From assembly GCA_947172415.1 (NCBI GenBank), contig OX359201.1, forward strand, positions 3,658,001-3,722,000: a stretch of DNA of 64,000 bases, read 5' to 3'. This document shows, piece after piece, positions 34,946 through 45,414 of this stretch (position 1 is its first letter; every line of letters begins with the position of its first letter). The DNA is from Chondrosia reniformis. Taxonomy: Eukaryota; Porifera; Demospongiae; Chondrillida; Chondrillidae. The translations under genes and the position numbers were made by a program. Below the pieces are notes generated by a model, which was not told the DNA's origin, ran no database searches, and saw nothing but the letters and a program-made list of their open reading frames with translations.

Positions 34946-35941
34946 GTGCAAATCGCCATAAAAGTGCAATTTTCTTTTAAACTCTTCTACTTTCATATTT
35001 TGGAAATCTTCAAATTTGGCATCAAAAGAATGAGTGAACATTAAGGAATCCGTACCTTCTTTTGGTTTTACGAAAGCTCATATCGTTTAGCAGACACGCC
35101 TTCTTGAAAGACAATACCTGTTTCAGCTAATTAAATCTCTTAATTCCAACACATTTGCATAATATTGAGGAGCAAAACTAGTTACTACGCCGTTTAAATG
35201 CGTTTAACTCTATTATCACAAAATGGTTGCCAGAAAATAAACAAACAAAAAGCCTATACATTTTAAGCTTGTTAGAAGTGTAGATACATTTAGGGCTGAT
35301 TATGTTTTATTTAAAGGGGAAGGTTTAACATTAAAAGGAATTGAAACCCTTTATAGGTTATTTGGACTAACATTATGGCTGAAATTGACCAAAATAGAGC
35401 CAAAATAGAAATCGTGAATAGAAAGATTACCAAAGACACAGAAAAAGATGACATCTAAAAAAGGATAACTAGAACAAAGGGAATAATAACTCCTTATCCT
35501 TATTTCATATGTTATTCCTTGATGAAGAGGTGATAATCATGCACATATTCTCCAACACTTAAAAAAGTAATATTTAGAATTAAAATTACAAATGTTTTTG
35601 AAATAAACCTATACCAAAGTTAGCAGAATATATTTATTGTAACTCCAAGTATAAGTGTTTGTCCTCATTATACCCTACAGAAAGAGAATTCAACATATAC
35701 ATGCCCAAGCTGGCATAGCCCCCATAACCAGTTTAGCAGGCTCACTTTTACATTTATTGTAATAACCATAAACTTTACATTAACAAAACTGAAGGTTACA
35801 TATACATTTAACAATAATTTGGATGATTATTTAAGCAAGAAATATTGTTTACATAACAAATATTTCGATAAATACCTGAAATATTAAAATCGAATATCTC
35901 AGATTAGAGAGGCAAAATTGCTCATTTATGGTGATTTGCAC
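34946..35941 (+). mobile_element. Intact non-autonomous TIR DNA element (996 bp, TATA target)
   Basis: It starts GTGCAAATCGCCATAAA and ends TTTATGGTGATTTGCAC, inverted ends of about 30 bp, with TATA on both sides (34942-34945 and 35942-35945). There is no frame of note inside and no transposase. A second copy is split between 23525-24232 and 28610-28675. Superfamily not assigned; TA or TATA duplication is compatible with a Tc1/mariner or PIF-like element. Confidence 0.85.
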
Positions 35942-35945
35942 TATA

Positions 35946-36345
35946 CTAGTTCAATATACTAATTGTATGTACTAGTTAAATGTACTAGTTATAAGTGTAT
36001 GTTCAAATTATATGTGCTAGTTGTATGTACTAGTTGTATGTATTAGTTGTGTGTACTAGTTGTATGTACTAGTTGTGTGTACTAGTTGTGCGTTCTAGTT
36101 GTGTGTACTAATTGTAAGTACTTTATACATGTACTAGTTATAGGTTTAATTTCTAGTTATATGTACTAGCTGTATGTACAAGTTGTATGTTTGTGTTGTA
36201 TATACTAGTTTAATGTACTAGTTGTATGTACTAGTTGTATGGACTAGTTGTATGTACTATTTGTCTGTACCAGTTGTAGGTACTAGTTGAATGAACTAGT
36301 TGTGTGTGCTAGTTTTATGTATTTATTGTAAGGACTATATATATG
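35946..36345 (-). repeat. 13-bp minisatellite block
   Basis: Array units, parallel to 28680-29001 including the flanking elements. Confidence 0.85.
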
Positions 36346-36347
36346 TA

Positions 36348-36687
36348 CAGTAGAAACTGGTTTATCTGAACATCAATAAACCGGCTGCACGGATTATCCG
36401 GCTTTCGATTCCGTTCATACTTAACGTCCATCATTTAATAGTGTGTACATGTTTATGACGATGGCTAGCTGTAGCGATGTCTCCTTGAAAAGGAAGCGTT
36501 GTTGTGGTATTTTAAAGACCAAACTAACTTAGTTGAACTAACGACTTGAGAAAATAAACCGAAATACTGCTCGTTCCCCAATTGAAAATCTCTATCGGGG
36601 CGGCTTTTTGTGCTTCACACGTCCGGTCGATTCAGTTATCTGTACACATTCCGGTCCCGGTGGGGCCGGATAAACGAGGGTCTTCCG
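36348..36687 (+). mobile_element. pogo-like MITE, copy 2 (340 bp)
   Basis: Starts CAGTAGAAACTGGTTTATCTG and ends CGGATAAACGAGGGTCTTCC, flanked by TA. It has the same length as copy 1 and the same MASCS-SLKRKRCCGILKT start, followed by a stop. Both copies share array flanks, so one arose from the other by duplication of the region rather than by transposition. Confidence 0.8.
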
Positions 36688-36689
36688 TA

Positions 36690-38335
36690 CTAGTTATATG
36701 TGTATGTTCTAATTATATGTACCAGCTGTAAGTACAAGTTGTATGTATTAGTTGTATGTACTAGTTTTATGTACTAGTTGTATGTACTAGTTGTAAATTC
36801 TGATTGCGTGTACTAGTTGTAGGTTCTAGTTGTATGTACTAGTTGGATATACTTGTTGTATTCACTAGTTGTGTGTACTAGTTTTATGTACTTGTTGTAT
36901 GTGCAAGTGGTATGTACTAGTTGTACGTACTGGTTGTATGAACTAGTTATATGTACTAGTTGTAAATATTTGTTGTATGAACTAGTTGTATGTACTAGTT
37001 GTAAATTCTAATTGTGTGTACTAGTTGTAGGTTCTAGTTGTATGTACTAGTTGGATATACTTGTTGTATTTACTAGTTGTGTGTACTAGTTTTATGTACT
37101 AGTTGTATGTACAAGTTGTATGTACTAGTTGTACGTACTAGTTGTATGAACTAGTTATATGTACTAGTTGTAAGTATTTGTTGTATGAACTAGTTGTATG
37201 TACTAATTGTATGTACAAGTTGTATGTGTAGTTGTATGTACTAGTTCTGTGAAGTAGTTATACTTGTATGTTCTAGGTATATATACAAGTTGTATGTACT
37301 AATTGTATGTACTAGTTGTATGAAATAGTTGAATGTACTACTTGTATGTACTATTTATATGTACTTGTTATAAGTGTATGTTCAAGTCATATGTACTAGT
37401 TGAATGCACTAGTTGTAAGTATTCGTTGTATATAGTAGTTGTAATTATTAGTAGTATGTCCTAAGTGTGTGTACTAGTTCCATGTACTAGTTGTACGTAC
37501 TAGTTGTACGCACTAGTTGTATATATATACTAGTTTTATGTACTAGTTATGTGTACTGGTTGTATGTACAACTTGTATGTACTATTTATATGTAATAGTT
37601 ATGTGTGTATGTTCAAGTTATATGTACAAGTTGGATGTAATTGTTTTATGTACATGTTGTATGTACTGGTTGTGTGTATTAGTTGTATGTACTAGTTGTA
37701 TGTGCTAGTAGTAGGTTCAAGTTGTATGTACTAGTTGTACACACTACTTGTATGTAATAGTTGTATGTACTAGTTGTACTTACTAGCTGTATGAACTAGC
37801 AGTTTGTACTAGTTGTGTGTACTAGTTGTATGTAATAGTTGTATGTACCAGTTGTACGTATTAGATGCATGAACTAGTAGTGTGTACTAGTTGTGTGTGC
37901 TGGTTGTTTTTACTATTTATATGTACTATTTGCTTTTACTAGTTGTATGTACTAATTGAATGGACTAGATTTATGTACTATTTATATGTACTAATTATTT
38001 GTTTGTGTGCTTGTTATATGTACTGGCTGTGGCTAGTAGTGTGTACTAGTGGTATGTACTAGTTGTGTGTACTAGTTGAGTGTGCAAGTTGTATTTATTA
38101 GTTCTATGTACTAATAATGTACTAGATTTATATACTAGTTGTATATACTTGTTATATGTTCTAGTTGTTTGTACTAGTTGTGTGCACTAGTTGTGTTTAC
38201 TAGTTGTATGCACTAAATGTGTGTACTTGTTGTGTGTTACAGTTGTAAGTACTATTTCTAGGTACTAGATATCTGTACTAATTATATTAGCATGTTCTAG
38301 GTATATGTACAAGTTGTATGTACTAGTTGTATGTA
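36690..38335 (-). repeat. 13-bp minisatellite block with a 208-bp duplication
   Basis: A segment beginning at the marker GTAAATTCTGATTG (36793) recurs at 37001 (GTAAATTCTAATTG), a step of 208 bp = 16 x 13. The block ends at the CACTA-like element. Confidence 0.9.
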
Positions 38336-39595
38336 CACTGGTACCTTACGACTGTTCCTTAGGGATAGGCTGCCTTATAGCGATCAACACGTAACAAGAG
38401 ATAATTAATAAAGAATTTTCGTTTTCAATCGTTAAGAGTGAATGCGTCATTTAGTGTTATCGGTTACACACCGGAAGGAATTTAAAATCGTCCATTGTTA
38501 AATTGGTTATAGCATCCTTTGGCTTAATTGATTTACATATCGTATATAATCATCTCGCTTCGTATCATTGTCTTATAATCGTCTCACTTCGTATCCTATT
38601 AATGTTTTATTTAATCGTCTCACTTCGTACGTATTGTATTATATAATTAATGTAAAGCTATAAAATGATTCACTTCTCTAGCTATCGTCAAATACTTACT
38701 TTTTACCTACCTTTTGTTAACGAATAATTCGTATGCAGCAACTCTTGCAAAGCCGCAGTTGAACTTCAGAGAAATCTGATTATCGACTGATATCCCTCTT
38801 GCCTTTTTGGGGGGCATAATCTTCTCTGTTGTAGACGAAAATTAGAAAATTGGCGATCCTTAGTGTGAATAACACCTTACGGCGATCCTCGATCACTTGC
38901 ATCAACATACAAACATACATACATGTATACCAGTTACACAACTTAGGATTTGCTCAATATTAACATCCGGCTATAAAATTTCACCGTTTGCGTTTCAAAT
39001 GTGTAAATCATCCCATGAATAAACTTATTTGCTAATGAATATGATTTAAATGTTAAGAAATGGCGTCTGTTGCAGAAGTGAAGGAAAATTGCCTATGCGC
39101 TTAAGTTAGAAGATCTTCATAGTCGTGTAGTCAACTTCAATGGATTCAGTGAGTGTCATTTAGTAAGAATTAAGAAGTCCGTTTGCGTCTGAGCTTTATT
39201 TCCCAAGATATGAAAGATTAAATAGCATTTACTAATCTATTAAAAGTGTATTTTCACAGTTTTCTTCTCAACGGATGGGCGAATCGAAACGGACTTCTTA
39301 ATTTTGTTAGAATACATTGTAACCTTTCCAATAAAGTATAGAACGTAGTTCTAGCTTTTTCCTAGACTAAGTGCATAGTGTCTGAGAGTTTTAAAATCGG
39401 CCCTTTTTAACACGTTATATCTTCGATATTGGTTGTTCAATTTCGCTTAAATTTTTGATTTCGCTGACATTTAAATAAGTGCTTCGATGTATACCAGTTT
39501 AAGTTAGCAAATCGTTTCTGTTAGAACGAAACTTGCTTTTAAAAGTGTTTATAAAAAAATGTAAAAACACACAGATCAGTCATATGGCACCTGTG
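38336..39595 (+). mobile_element. CACTA-like non-autonomous DNA element (1260 bp)
   Basis: The ends are inverted: CACTGGTACCTTACGACTG on the left and CAGTCATATGGCACCTGTG on the right, matching at 15 of 19 positions. TA flanks both sides. CACTG/CAGTG-type ends with a 2-3 bp duplication fit the EnSpm/CACTA group. Subterminal repeats of AATCGTCTCACTTCGTA appear three times at 38546-38632, a usual transposase-binding arrangement. No transposase frame was found. Paralogous array sequence gives the expected empty site (GTATGTACTAGTTG). Confidence 0.65.
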
Positions 39596-39702
39596 TACTA
39601 GTTGTTTGTGCTAGTTGTAAATACTAGTTGTATGTACTGGTTGTAAGTTCTATATATATAATTTTGTGTACTAGTTGTATGCACTAGTTGTATGTATCAG
39701 AG
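39596..39702 (-). repeat. 13-bp minisatellite block
   Basis: A short array stretch between two insertions. Confidence 0.8.
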
Positions 39703-40190
39703 AGTACAGTAGTACTCTCTATGTAGGGATGGTACTGGTTGTTTCGTTTTCCCAATACATTGGTATAGGAGCGAAATTCCGAATTAGGCTGAAAATCGCT
39801 GATACGAGACTATGTAGAGTTAAATATAGAACAGCCATGCTATAAATTGGCCTTGAATGCAAGCGACCGTGTATCGTTGGCAAATGAACGAACTTTGAAA
39901 TCTCCTATTTTAGTTTTCTTCTTCTTCATCTTCCTCTTCATCTTCTTCTTCATCTTCTTCTTCATCTTCTTCTTCATCTTCTTCTTCATCTTCTTCTTCA
40001 TCTTCTTCGCCCACTGTAATTAAAAAACGAAATAAGCCTTCGGACTACTTCATAAGCGAAAAAACTCTAACTTTTCTGAGCTGTGTTCTTTTGTAGAAGC
40101 GAGAGCGATAACGCTATTATTGAGTATGACCGTTTTCATGGCCCCAGAGTCAAGACCTCAATAAATTTGCCATTTTAATGACGTCATATT
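39703..40190 (-). mobile_element. GAGAGTACT-hairpin dispersed element, copy 2
   Basis: It begins AGAGAGTACAGTAGTACTCTC, a terminal hairpin, next to TATGTAGGGATGG. On the minus strand it encodes KIGDFKVRSFANDTRSLAFKA, close to the peptide of copy 3, followed by a stop. It includes the simple repeat at 39918-40012. It adjoins the foldback MITE at 40204, as copy 3 adjoins a half MITE. Confidence 0.6.
39918..40012 (-). repeat. Simple repeat, (GAAGAT)n-type
   Basis: Plus strand TTCTTCATCTTC repeated. On the minus strand it would read Glu/Asp runs at the start of the small frame of copy 2; the corresponding stretch in copy 3 is GAA-rich (MADEEEE). Confidence 0.9.
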
Positions 40191-40203
40191 CAGTAGTAAA
40201 TTG

Positions 40204-40559
40204 CAAAACCAAAGTGGTTTAAAATACAACAAATTCCTAGCTTATGCTCCATAAAAAGTACAGAAACCAGAGAACAATAAAAATTTTCTACAAAAATTGT
40301 GAAGATGTAGGGATGACACAAAAAGCAGAGAAACAAGAAAGGGATGTTACACAGTAAAGCATTAGCTATGCATGAATTCTATAAGCAAGGGTGTTGTATG
40401 ATTCATGCATATATAGCTAATGCCTTTCTTGTTTCTCTGCTTTTTGAGCCATCCCTACATCTTCACAATTTTTGTAGAATTTTTTATTGTTCTCTAGTGT
40501 CTGTACTTTTTATGGAGCATAAGCTAGGAATTTGTTGTATTTAAAACCACTTTGGTTTT
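40204..40559 (+). mobile_element. Foldback MITE family 2, complete copy
   Basis: Left arm AAAACCAAAGTGGTTT, ACAAATTCCTAGCTTATGC, GAAGATGTAGGGATG; right arm is the complement, ending AAACCACTTTGG near 40556. Arms are about 160 bp around a centre near 40385 (AAGCAAGGGTGTTGTATG). Half copies occur at 41665-41815 and 60060-60235. Non-coding; the frame inside it is not a gene. Confidence 0.85.
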
Positions 40560-40561
40560 TT

Positions 40562-41655
40562 AGTATTATGTACTAGTTGTAAGTACTAGTTGTATGTACT
40601 AGTTGTATGTACAAGTTGTTAATATATACATACTTTTTGTACTAGTTGTATGGAATAGTTGTATGCACTAATTGTATGTACTAATAGTATGTACTAGTTT
40701 TATCTACTAGTTTTATGCACTAGTTATATGCACTAGTTTTATGTAGTACTTGTATGAACTATCTACATGTACTAGTTATATTTGTATGTTCTAGTTGTGT
40801 GTATTAGTTGTATGTACCAGTTGTATGTGCTAGTTGTATTTACAAGTTGTAAGTTCTCGTTGCATGTAATAGCTGTATGTACTAGTTGTATGAACTATAT
40901 ATGTGTACTAGTTATATATGTATGTTCCTCTTATATGAACTAGCTGTATGTTCAAATTGTATGGAAATAGTTGTATGTACTAGTTGTATGTACTAGTTAG
41001 AAGTTCTAGTTGTGTGTACTCGTTGTATGTACTAGTTGTATGTACTCATTGTATGTACTAGTTGTACGTACTATATAAATGTGCTAGTTAAATGTGTATG
41101 TTCTAGTTATATGTACTAGCTGTATGTTCAAATTGTATGAACTAGTTGTATGTACTAGTTGTATCTACTAGTTTTATGTACCAGTTATATATATTAGCTG
41201 TATGTACTAGTTCTATGTACTAGTTGTATGTACTAGTTGTATGTGCTAGGTTTATATACTATTTGTGTGTACTCGTTTTATGTACTAGTTATATGTACTA
41301 GTTGTGTGTACTAGTTGGGTGTACTAGTTGTATGTACTTGTAAGTACTATTTATATGTACTAGTAATATGTGTTAGTTATAGTTATATGTACTGGCTGTA
41401 TGTCCAAGTTTTATGTACTAGTTTTATGTACTAGTTGTATGTACTAGTTGTAATTACTTATTGTCTTTACTAGTTGTATTTACAATTTGTATGAACCTAT
41501 TGTAAGTACAAGTTGTATGTACAAGTTGTGTGTACTAGTTGTATGTACTAGTTGAATACATTTAGATGTATGTATATACCAATTGTTGGTACCAGTTGTA
41601 TGTACTAGTTGGAAGTTCTAGTTGTGTGTACTAGTTGTATGTACAAGGTGTATAT
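40562..41655 (-). repeat. 13-bp minisatellite block
   Basis: Array units in the TGTATGTACTAGT orientation. Confidence 0.9.
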
Positions 41656-41664
41656 ATACTAGAA

Positions 41665-41815
41665 ATATTAAAAATTTTCTACAAAAATAGTGGAGATGTA
41701 GTGATGGCATAAAAAGTAGAGAAACAAGAAAAGGATGTTACACAGTGAAGCATTGTCTGTGCATGAAACATACAACATCCTTGCTTGTAGGATTCAGGTA
41801 TAGCTAATGCTTCAC
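41665..41815 (+). mobile_element. Foldback MITE family 2, half copy
   Basis: AAATTTTCTACAAAAAT, GTAGAGAAACAAGAAAAGGA and TAGCTAATGCTTCAC match one arm and the centre of 40204-40559. The second arm is absent and the GAGAGTACT-family body follows directly. Confidence 0.75.
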
Positions 41816-42096
41816 TTTCAGTTATGGCTGACGAAGAAGAAGAAGAAGAAGAAGAAAAGAAGAATATGAAGAAGACGAAAATGGGAATTTTTAAGGTTTA
41901 TTATTTCGCCAGCGGGACATATTCGCTTGCTTTTAAGGCCTATTTAGAGTGTGTATATTGTATTTTTAGCTATACATAGCCTTGTTTTATCGATTTTTGG
42001 CATATTTTGGGATTTCTCTAGTATACCAATGTATGGGGAAAACGAAAAAACTGTGTCATCCCTACATAGAGAGTACTACCGTACTCCCTGATACAT
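41816..42096 (+). mobile_element. GAGAGTACT-hairpin dispersed element, copy 3, with small frame
   Basis: It carries a small frame from ATG at 41824: MADEEEEEEEEKKNMKKTK, then MGIFKVYYFASGTYSLAFKA, ending at a TAG after about 58 codons. It ends CATCCCTACATAGAGAGTACT followed by ACCGTACTCCC. Protein-level likeness to copy 2 (FKV..FA..T.SLAFKA) suggests the segment once was coding. Family not recognised. Confidence 0.55.
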
Positions 42097-42725
42097 GTTT
42101 TATGTACTAGTTGTGTGTAATAGTTGTATGTACTAGTTCTATGAACTTGTTATGTATTAGATTTTTGCATTAGTTTTATGTACTAGTTGTAAATACTAGT
42201 TGTATGTACAAGTTTTGTGTACCCGTTCTATGTACTAGTTCTATGTATTAGTTGTATGCACTAGTTGTATGCACTAGTTGTATGTAATACTTGTATATAC
42301 TAGTTTTAAGTACTAGTAAATGTGTATGCTCTAGTTATATGTACTAGCTGTATGTACATATTGTATGAACTAGTTGTAAGTACTGGTTTTATGTACTAAT
42401 TGTATATACTAGTTGCATGTACTAGTTGTATGTGTAAGGTGTGTATATATACATGTTTTATGTACTAGTTGTGTGTATTAGTTGTATGTACTAGTTCTAT
42501 GAACTAGTTATGTACTAGATTTATGTATTAGTTGTATGTTACTGATGTATGTGCTAGTTGTATGTACTAGTTCTAGTTGTATGAACTAATTGTGTGTACT
42601 TGTTGTGTGTACTAGTTGCATTTAATAGTTTTATGAACGCGTTATATTTGCATGTTCTATGTATATGTACAAGTTGTAGGTACTTGTTGTATGTAATAGT
42701 TGTATGTACTTGTTATAAGTGCTAG
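42097..42725 (-). repeat. 13-bp minisatellite block
   Basis: Array units in the TGTATGTACTAGT orientation. Confidence 0.9.
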
Positions 42726-42744
42726 TTTTTATGGGCTGCCATAG

Positions 42745-43033
42745 CCCCTCTAATGTTTTCATAATGCAATTTATGAATGGCTTCATGTTACGGATAAAGA
42801 TAATACGAGTTCATATGCAACTATTGTAACACTTCATTTATACCTCGATACATTGTTTTTGCAAATGGCGGCATTCAGGAAGCTTTTCTGTCGCTACTTA
42901 TAATTTTCAAGACACTTAAGCATCCTCAATCATTAGGATTAAGAATAGTATATCAAAGCCCAACCATGCAGGGAAGTTGTTCGAGGAAATTCGGAGGGCA
43001 TCACCACGAGTTTTTAAGCTCAAACTACTTGTT
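42745..43033 (+). repeat. Dispersed non-coding repeat, copy 2
   Basis: The partner of 6075-6440 (ATGGCTTCATGTTACGGA, GAGTTCATATGCAACTATTG, TTTTGCAAATGGC.GC). It is shorter by the AT-rich insertion. Both copies end near CTACTTGTTTAT at an array edge. Confidence 0.65.
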
Positions 43034-43034
43034 T

Positions 43035-44338
43035 ATACTAGTTGTGTGTACTACTTATATGTACTTTTTATATGTACTAGTTATAAGTGTATGTTCAAGT
43101 TTAATGTACTAGTTTAATGTACTAGTTGTATGTACTAGTTGCATGTACTAGTTGTATGTAATAGTTGGGTGTTCTAGTTGTATGTACAAGTTGTATGTAC
43201 ATGTTTTAGGTACTGGTCGTACGTACTAGTTGTATGTAGTAGTTGTATGTACTATCTGTATGTACTAGTTGTGAGTACTAGCTTTGTGTACTAGTTGTAT
43301 TTACCAGTTTTATAAAGTAGTTAGGTACTAGATTTATGTATTGGTTGTATGTACTAGTTGTATTTTACCAATTGTAAATACTAGTTGTATGAACTAGTTG
43401 TGTGTACTTGTTGTATGTACAAGTTGTATGTTCTAGTCTTATATACTAGTTTTATGTACTACTTGTATATACTCTCTATATGTACCAGTTATGTGTGTAT
43501 GTTCTAGTTATATATACTAGTTGTATGTACTAGTTGTACGTACTAGTTGTATGTACCAGTTGTATGTGCTAGTTCCATTTACTAGTTTTAAGTTCTCGTT
43601 GTTTGTAATAGTTATATGTACTGGTTATGTACTGTATCTAAATACTAGTTCTATGTACTAGTATTATGTACTAGTTGTATGTACCGGTTGTATTTACCAG
43701 TTGTTTGTACTAGTTGTATGGACTAGTTGTAAGTTCTGGTTGTGTGTACTAGTTTTATGTACAAGTTTTATATATATACATGTTTTATATACTAGCCTTG
43801 TGTACTAGCTGTATCTACTAGTTCTATGAACTTGTTATGTACTAGATTTATGTATTAGTTGTATGTACTAGTTGTGTCTACTAGTTGCATGTACTATCTA
43901 TATGTACTAGTTATGTGTGAATGGTCTGGTTGTTTGGACTAGTTGTGTGTCCTATTAGAATATACTAGTTGTATATACTAGTTGTATTTATTAGTTGTAT
44001 GTACTAGTTGTATATGCTAGTTGTAGTTGGAAGTTCTCGATTTATGTACTCGCTATATGTACTAGCTATGAACTATTTGTAAGTACTTATTGTGTGTAAT
44101 AATATTATGTACTAGTTGTATCCACTAGTTGTATGTACTTGTTGTATGTACTAGTAGTATGTACTAGTTTTATGTACGAGTTGTGTGGACTAGTTGTGTG
44201 GACTAGTTGTGTGTACTAGTTGTGTGTTCTAGTTGTATATGCTAGTTGTATGTACTAGTTGATCGTACTAGTGTATCTACTAGTTGTATGTACTAGTTGC
44301 ATATACTAGTTTTATGTACTAGTTGTGTGTACTGTAGT
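43035..44338 (-). repeat. 13-bp minisatellite block
   Basis: Array units up to LINE copy 2. Confidence 0.9.
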
Positions 44339-44391
44339 CCTCCGCATCGGGTAAATCGTCTACCTTTTGACAACTCACCGGAGCAGCAAGG

Positions 44392-45298
44392 ATGCCAGCA
44401 CACTTTGGAAACGAAAGAACAATATGTAGGCTAGGAGCGTGGAACGTCAGATCTGTCAAGAATAAGGAAACTGAGTTAATTCAGGAGATGGAACGGTATA
44501 ACCTCGATGTTCTGGGAGTCAGCAAAACGAGAGAGAGGGGGAACAGGATGACGACGATCAATGGGGCTAGCTGCATGTATGCAGGCGTGACAGAAGGTAG
44601 AGCAAAAATTGGAGTGGGTATAGTGATAGCAGAGCGATGGGCAGATTGTGTGAAAAGTTGGAGGTGTGTCAATGAAAGGTGCGTAACACTGAGAATGAAG
44701 ATCGCGTGGGTGTGGCTGACACTGGTGCAGGTCTATGCTCCAACAGATGATAGAGACAACGACATCAAAGATGATTTCTACTCAGTACTGCAGGAGGTGT
44801 TAGATAGGGCTCCCAGAGGCGATAAGGTGGTGATCATAGGTGATCTAAATGCAAGGGTTGGCAATAATGTGATTCGGTGGGAAGGTGTAATTAGAAAGCA
44901 GGATGAAGCTGTGGAGAATGACAGTGGGAGAAAGGTTACTGAGTTTTAGTGCAGAGAACAGCTTCAAGATACTGAACACCTACTATGAGCATAAGGAGAT
45001 ACATAAACACACATGGATATGTCCAGGGAGAGGCCCTCAATTGATCATTGACTATTGCATGGTAAGAGGAGATGTGAAGAGGAAAGTGAATGATGTGAAG
45101 GTAATCAGAGGGGCAGAAATAGGCAGTGACCACCACCTTGTACTCATGAAACTAAAGTTGTGTGGAAGAGTCCCAGTCCGAAAGGTGGAAAAGCAAAGTA
45201 GACCGAGGAGTGAAAGGTTAACAACTGAAGAGGGCAAACCAAAGTATCAGATCAGACTAGGGCGCAAGCTGAATGAAGCAAAATGGACAAATGGTAGT
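44392..45298 (+). pseudogene. APE-type endonuclease region of LINE copy 2
   Basis: Better preserved than copy 1: LGAWNVRSVKNKETELI, GVSKTRERGNR, WLTLVQVYAPTDDRD, VVIIGDLNARVGNN and EIGSDHHLVLMKLKL are all present, with the Gly of GDLN intact. A frameshift near 44935 (GGGAGAAAGG) separates the two frames 44392-44949 and 44903-45298. The reading is cut by the nested LINE within REVKLNEAKWTNGS-type sequence and continues at 48635. Confidence 0.85.
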
Positions 45299-45414
45299 CA
45301 TCATCATCATCATCATCATCAAGCATGTTGTACACGCTATGTAAGTAACCACATCAACTATAGTTAATATAAATAATGTCAGTTCAAAATATCAGTTATT
45401 TGTCAATTAGTCAA

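Noticed and set aside
40344..40544. 66-codon frame in the foldback MITE
   Set aside because: It spans the two arms of a palindrome; an open frame there follows from the inverted sequence, and no protein likeness is seen.
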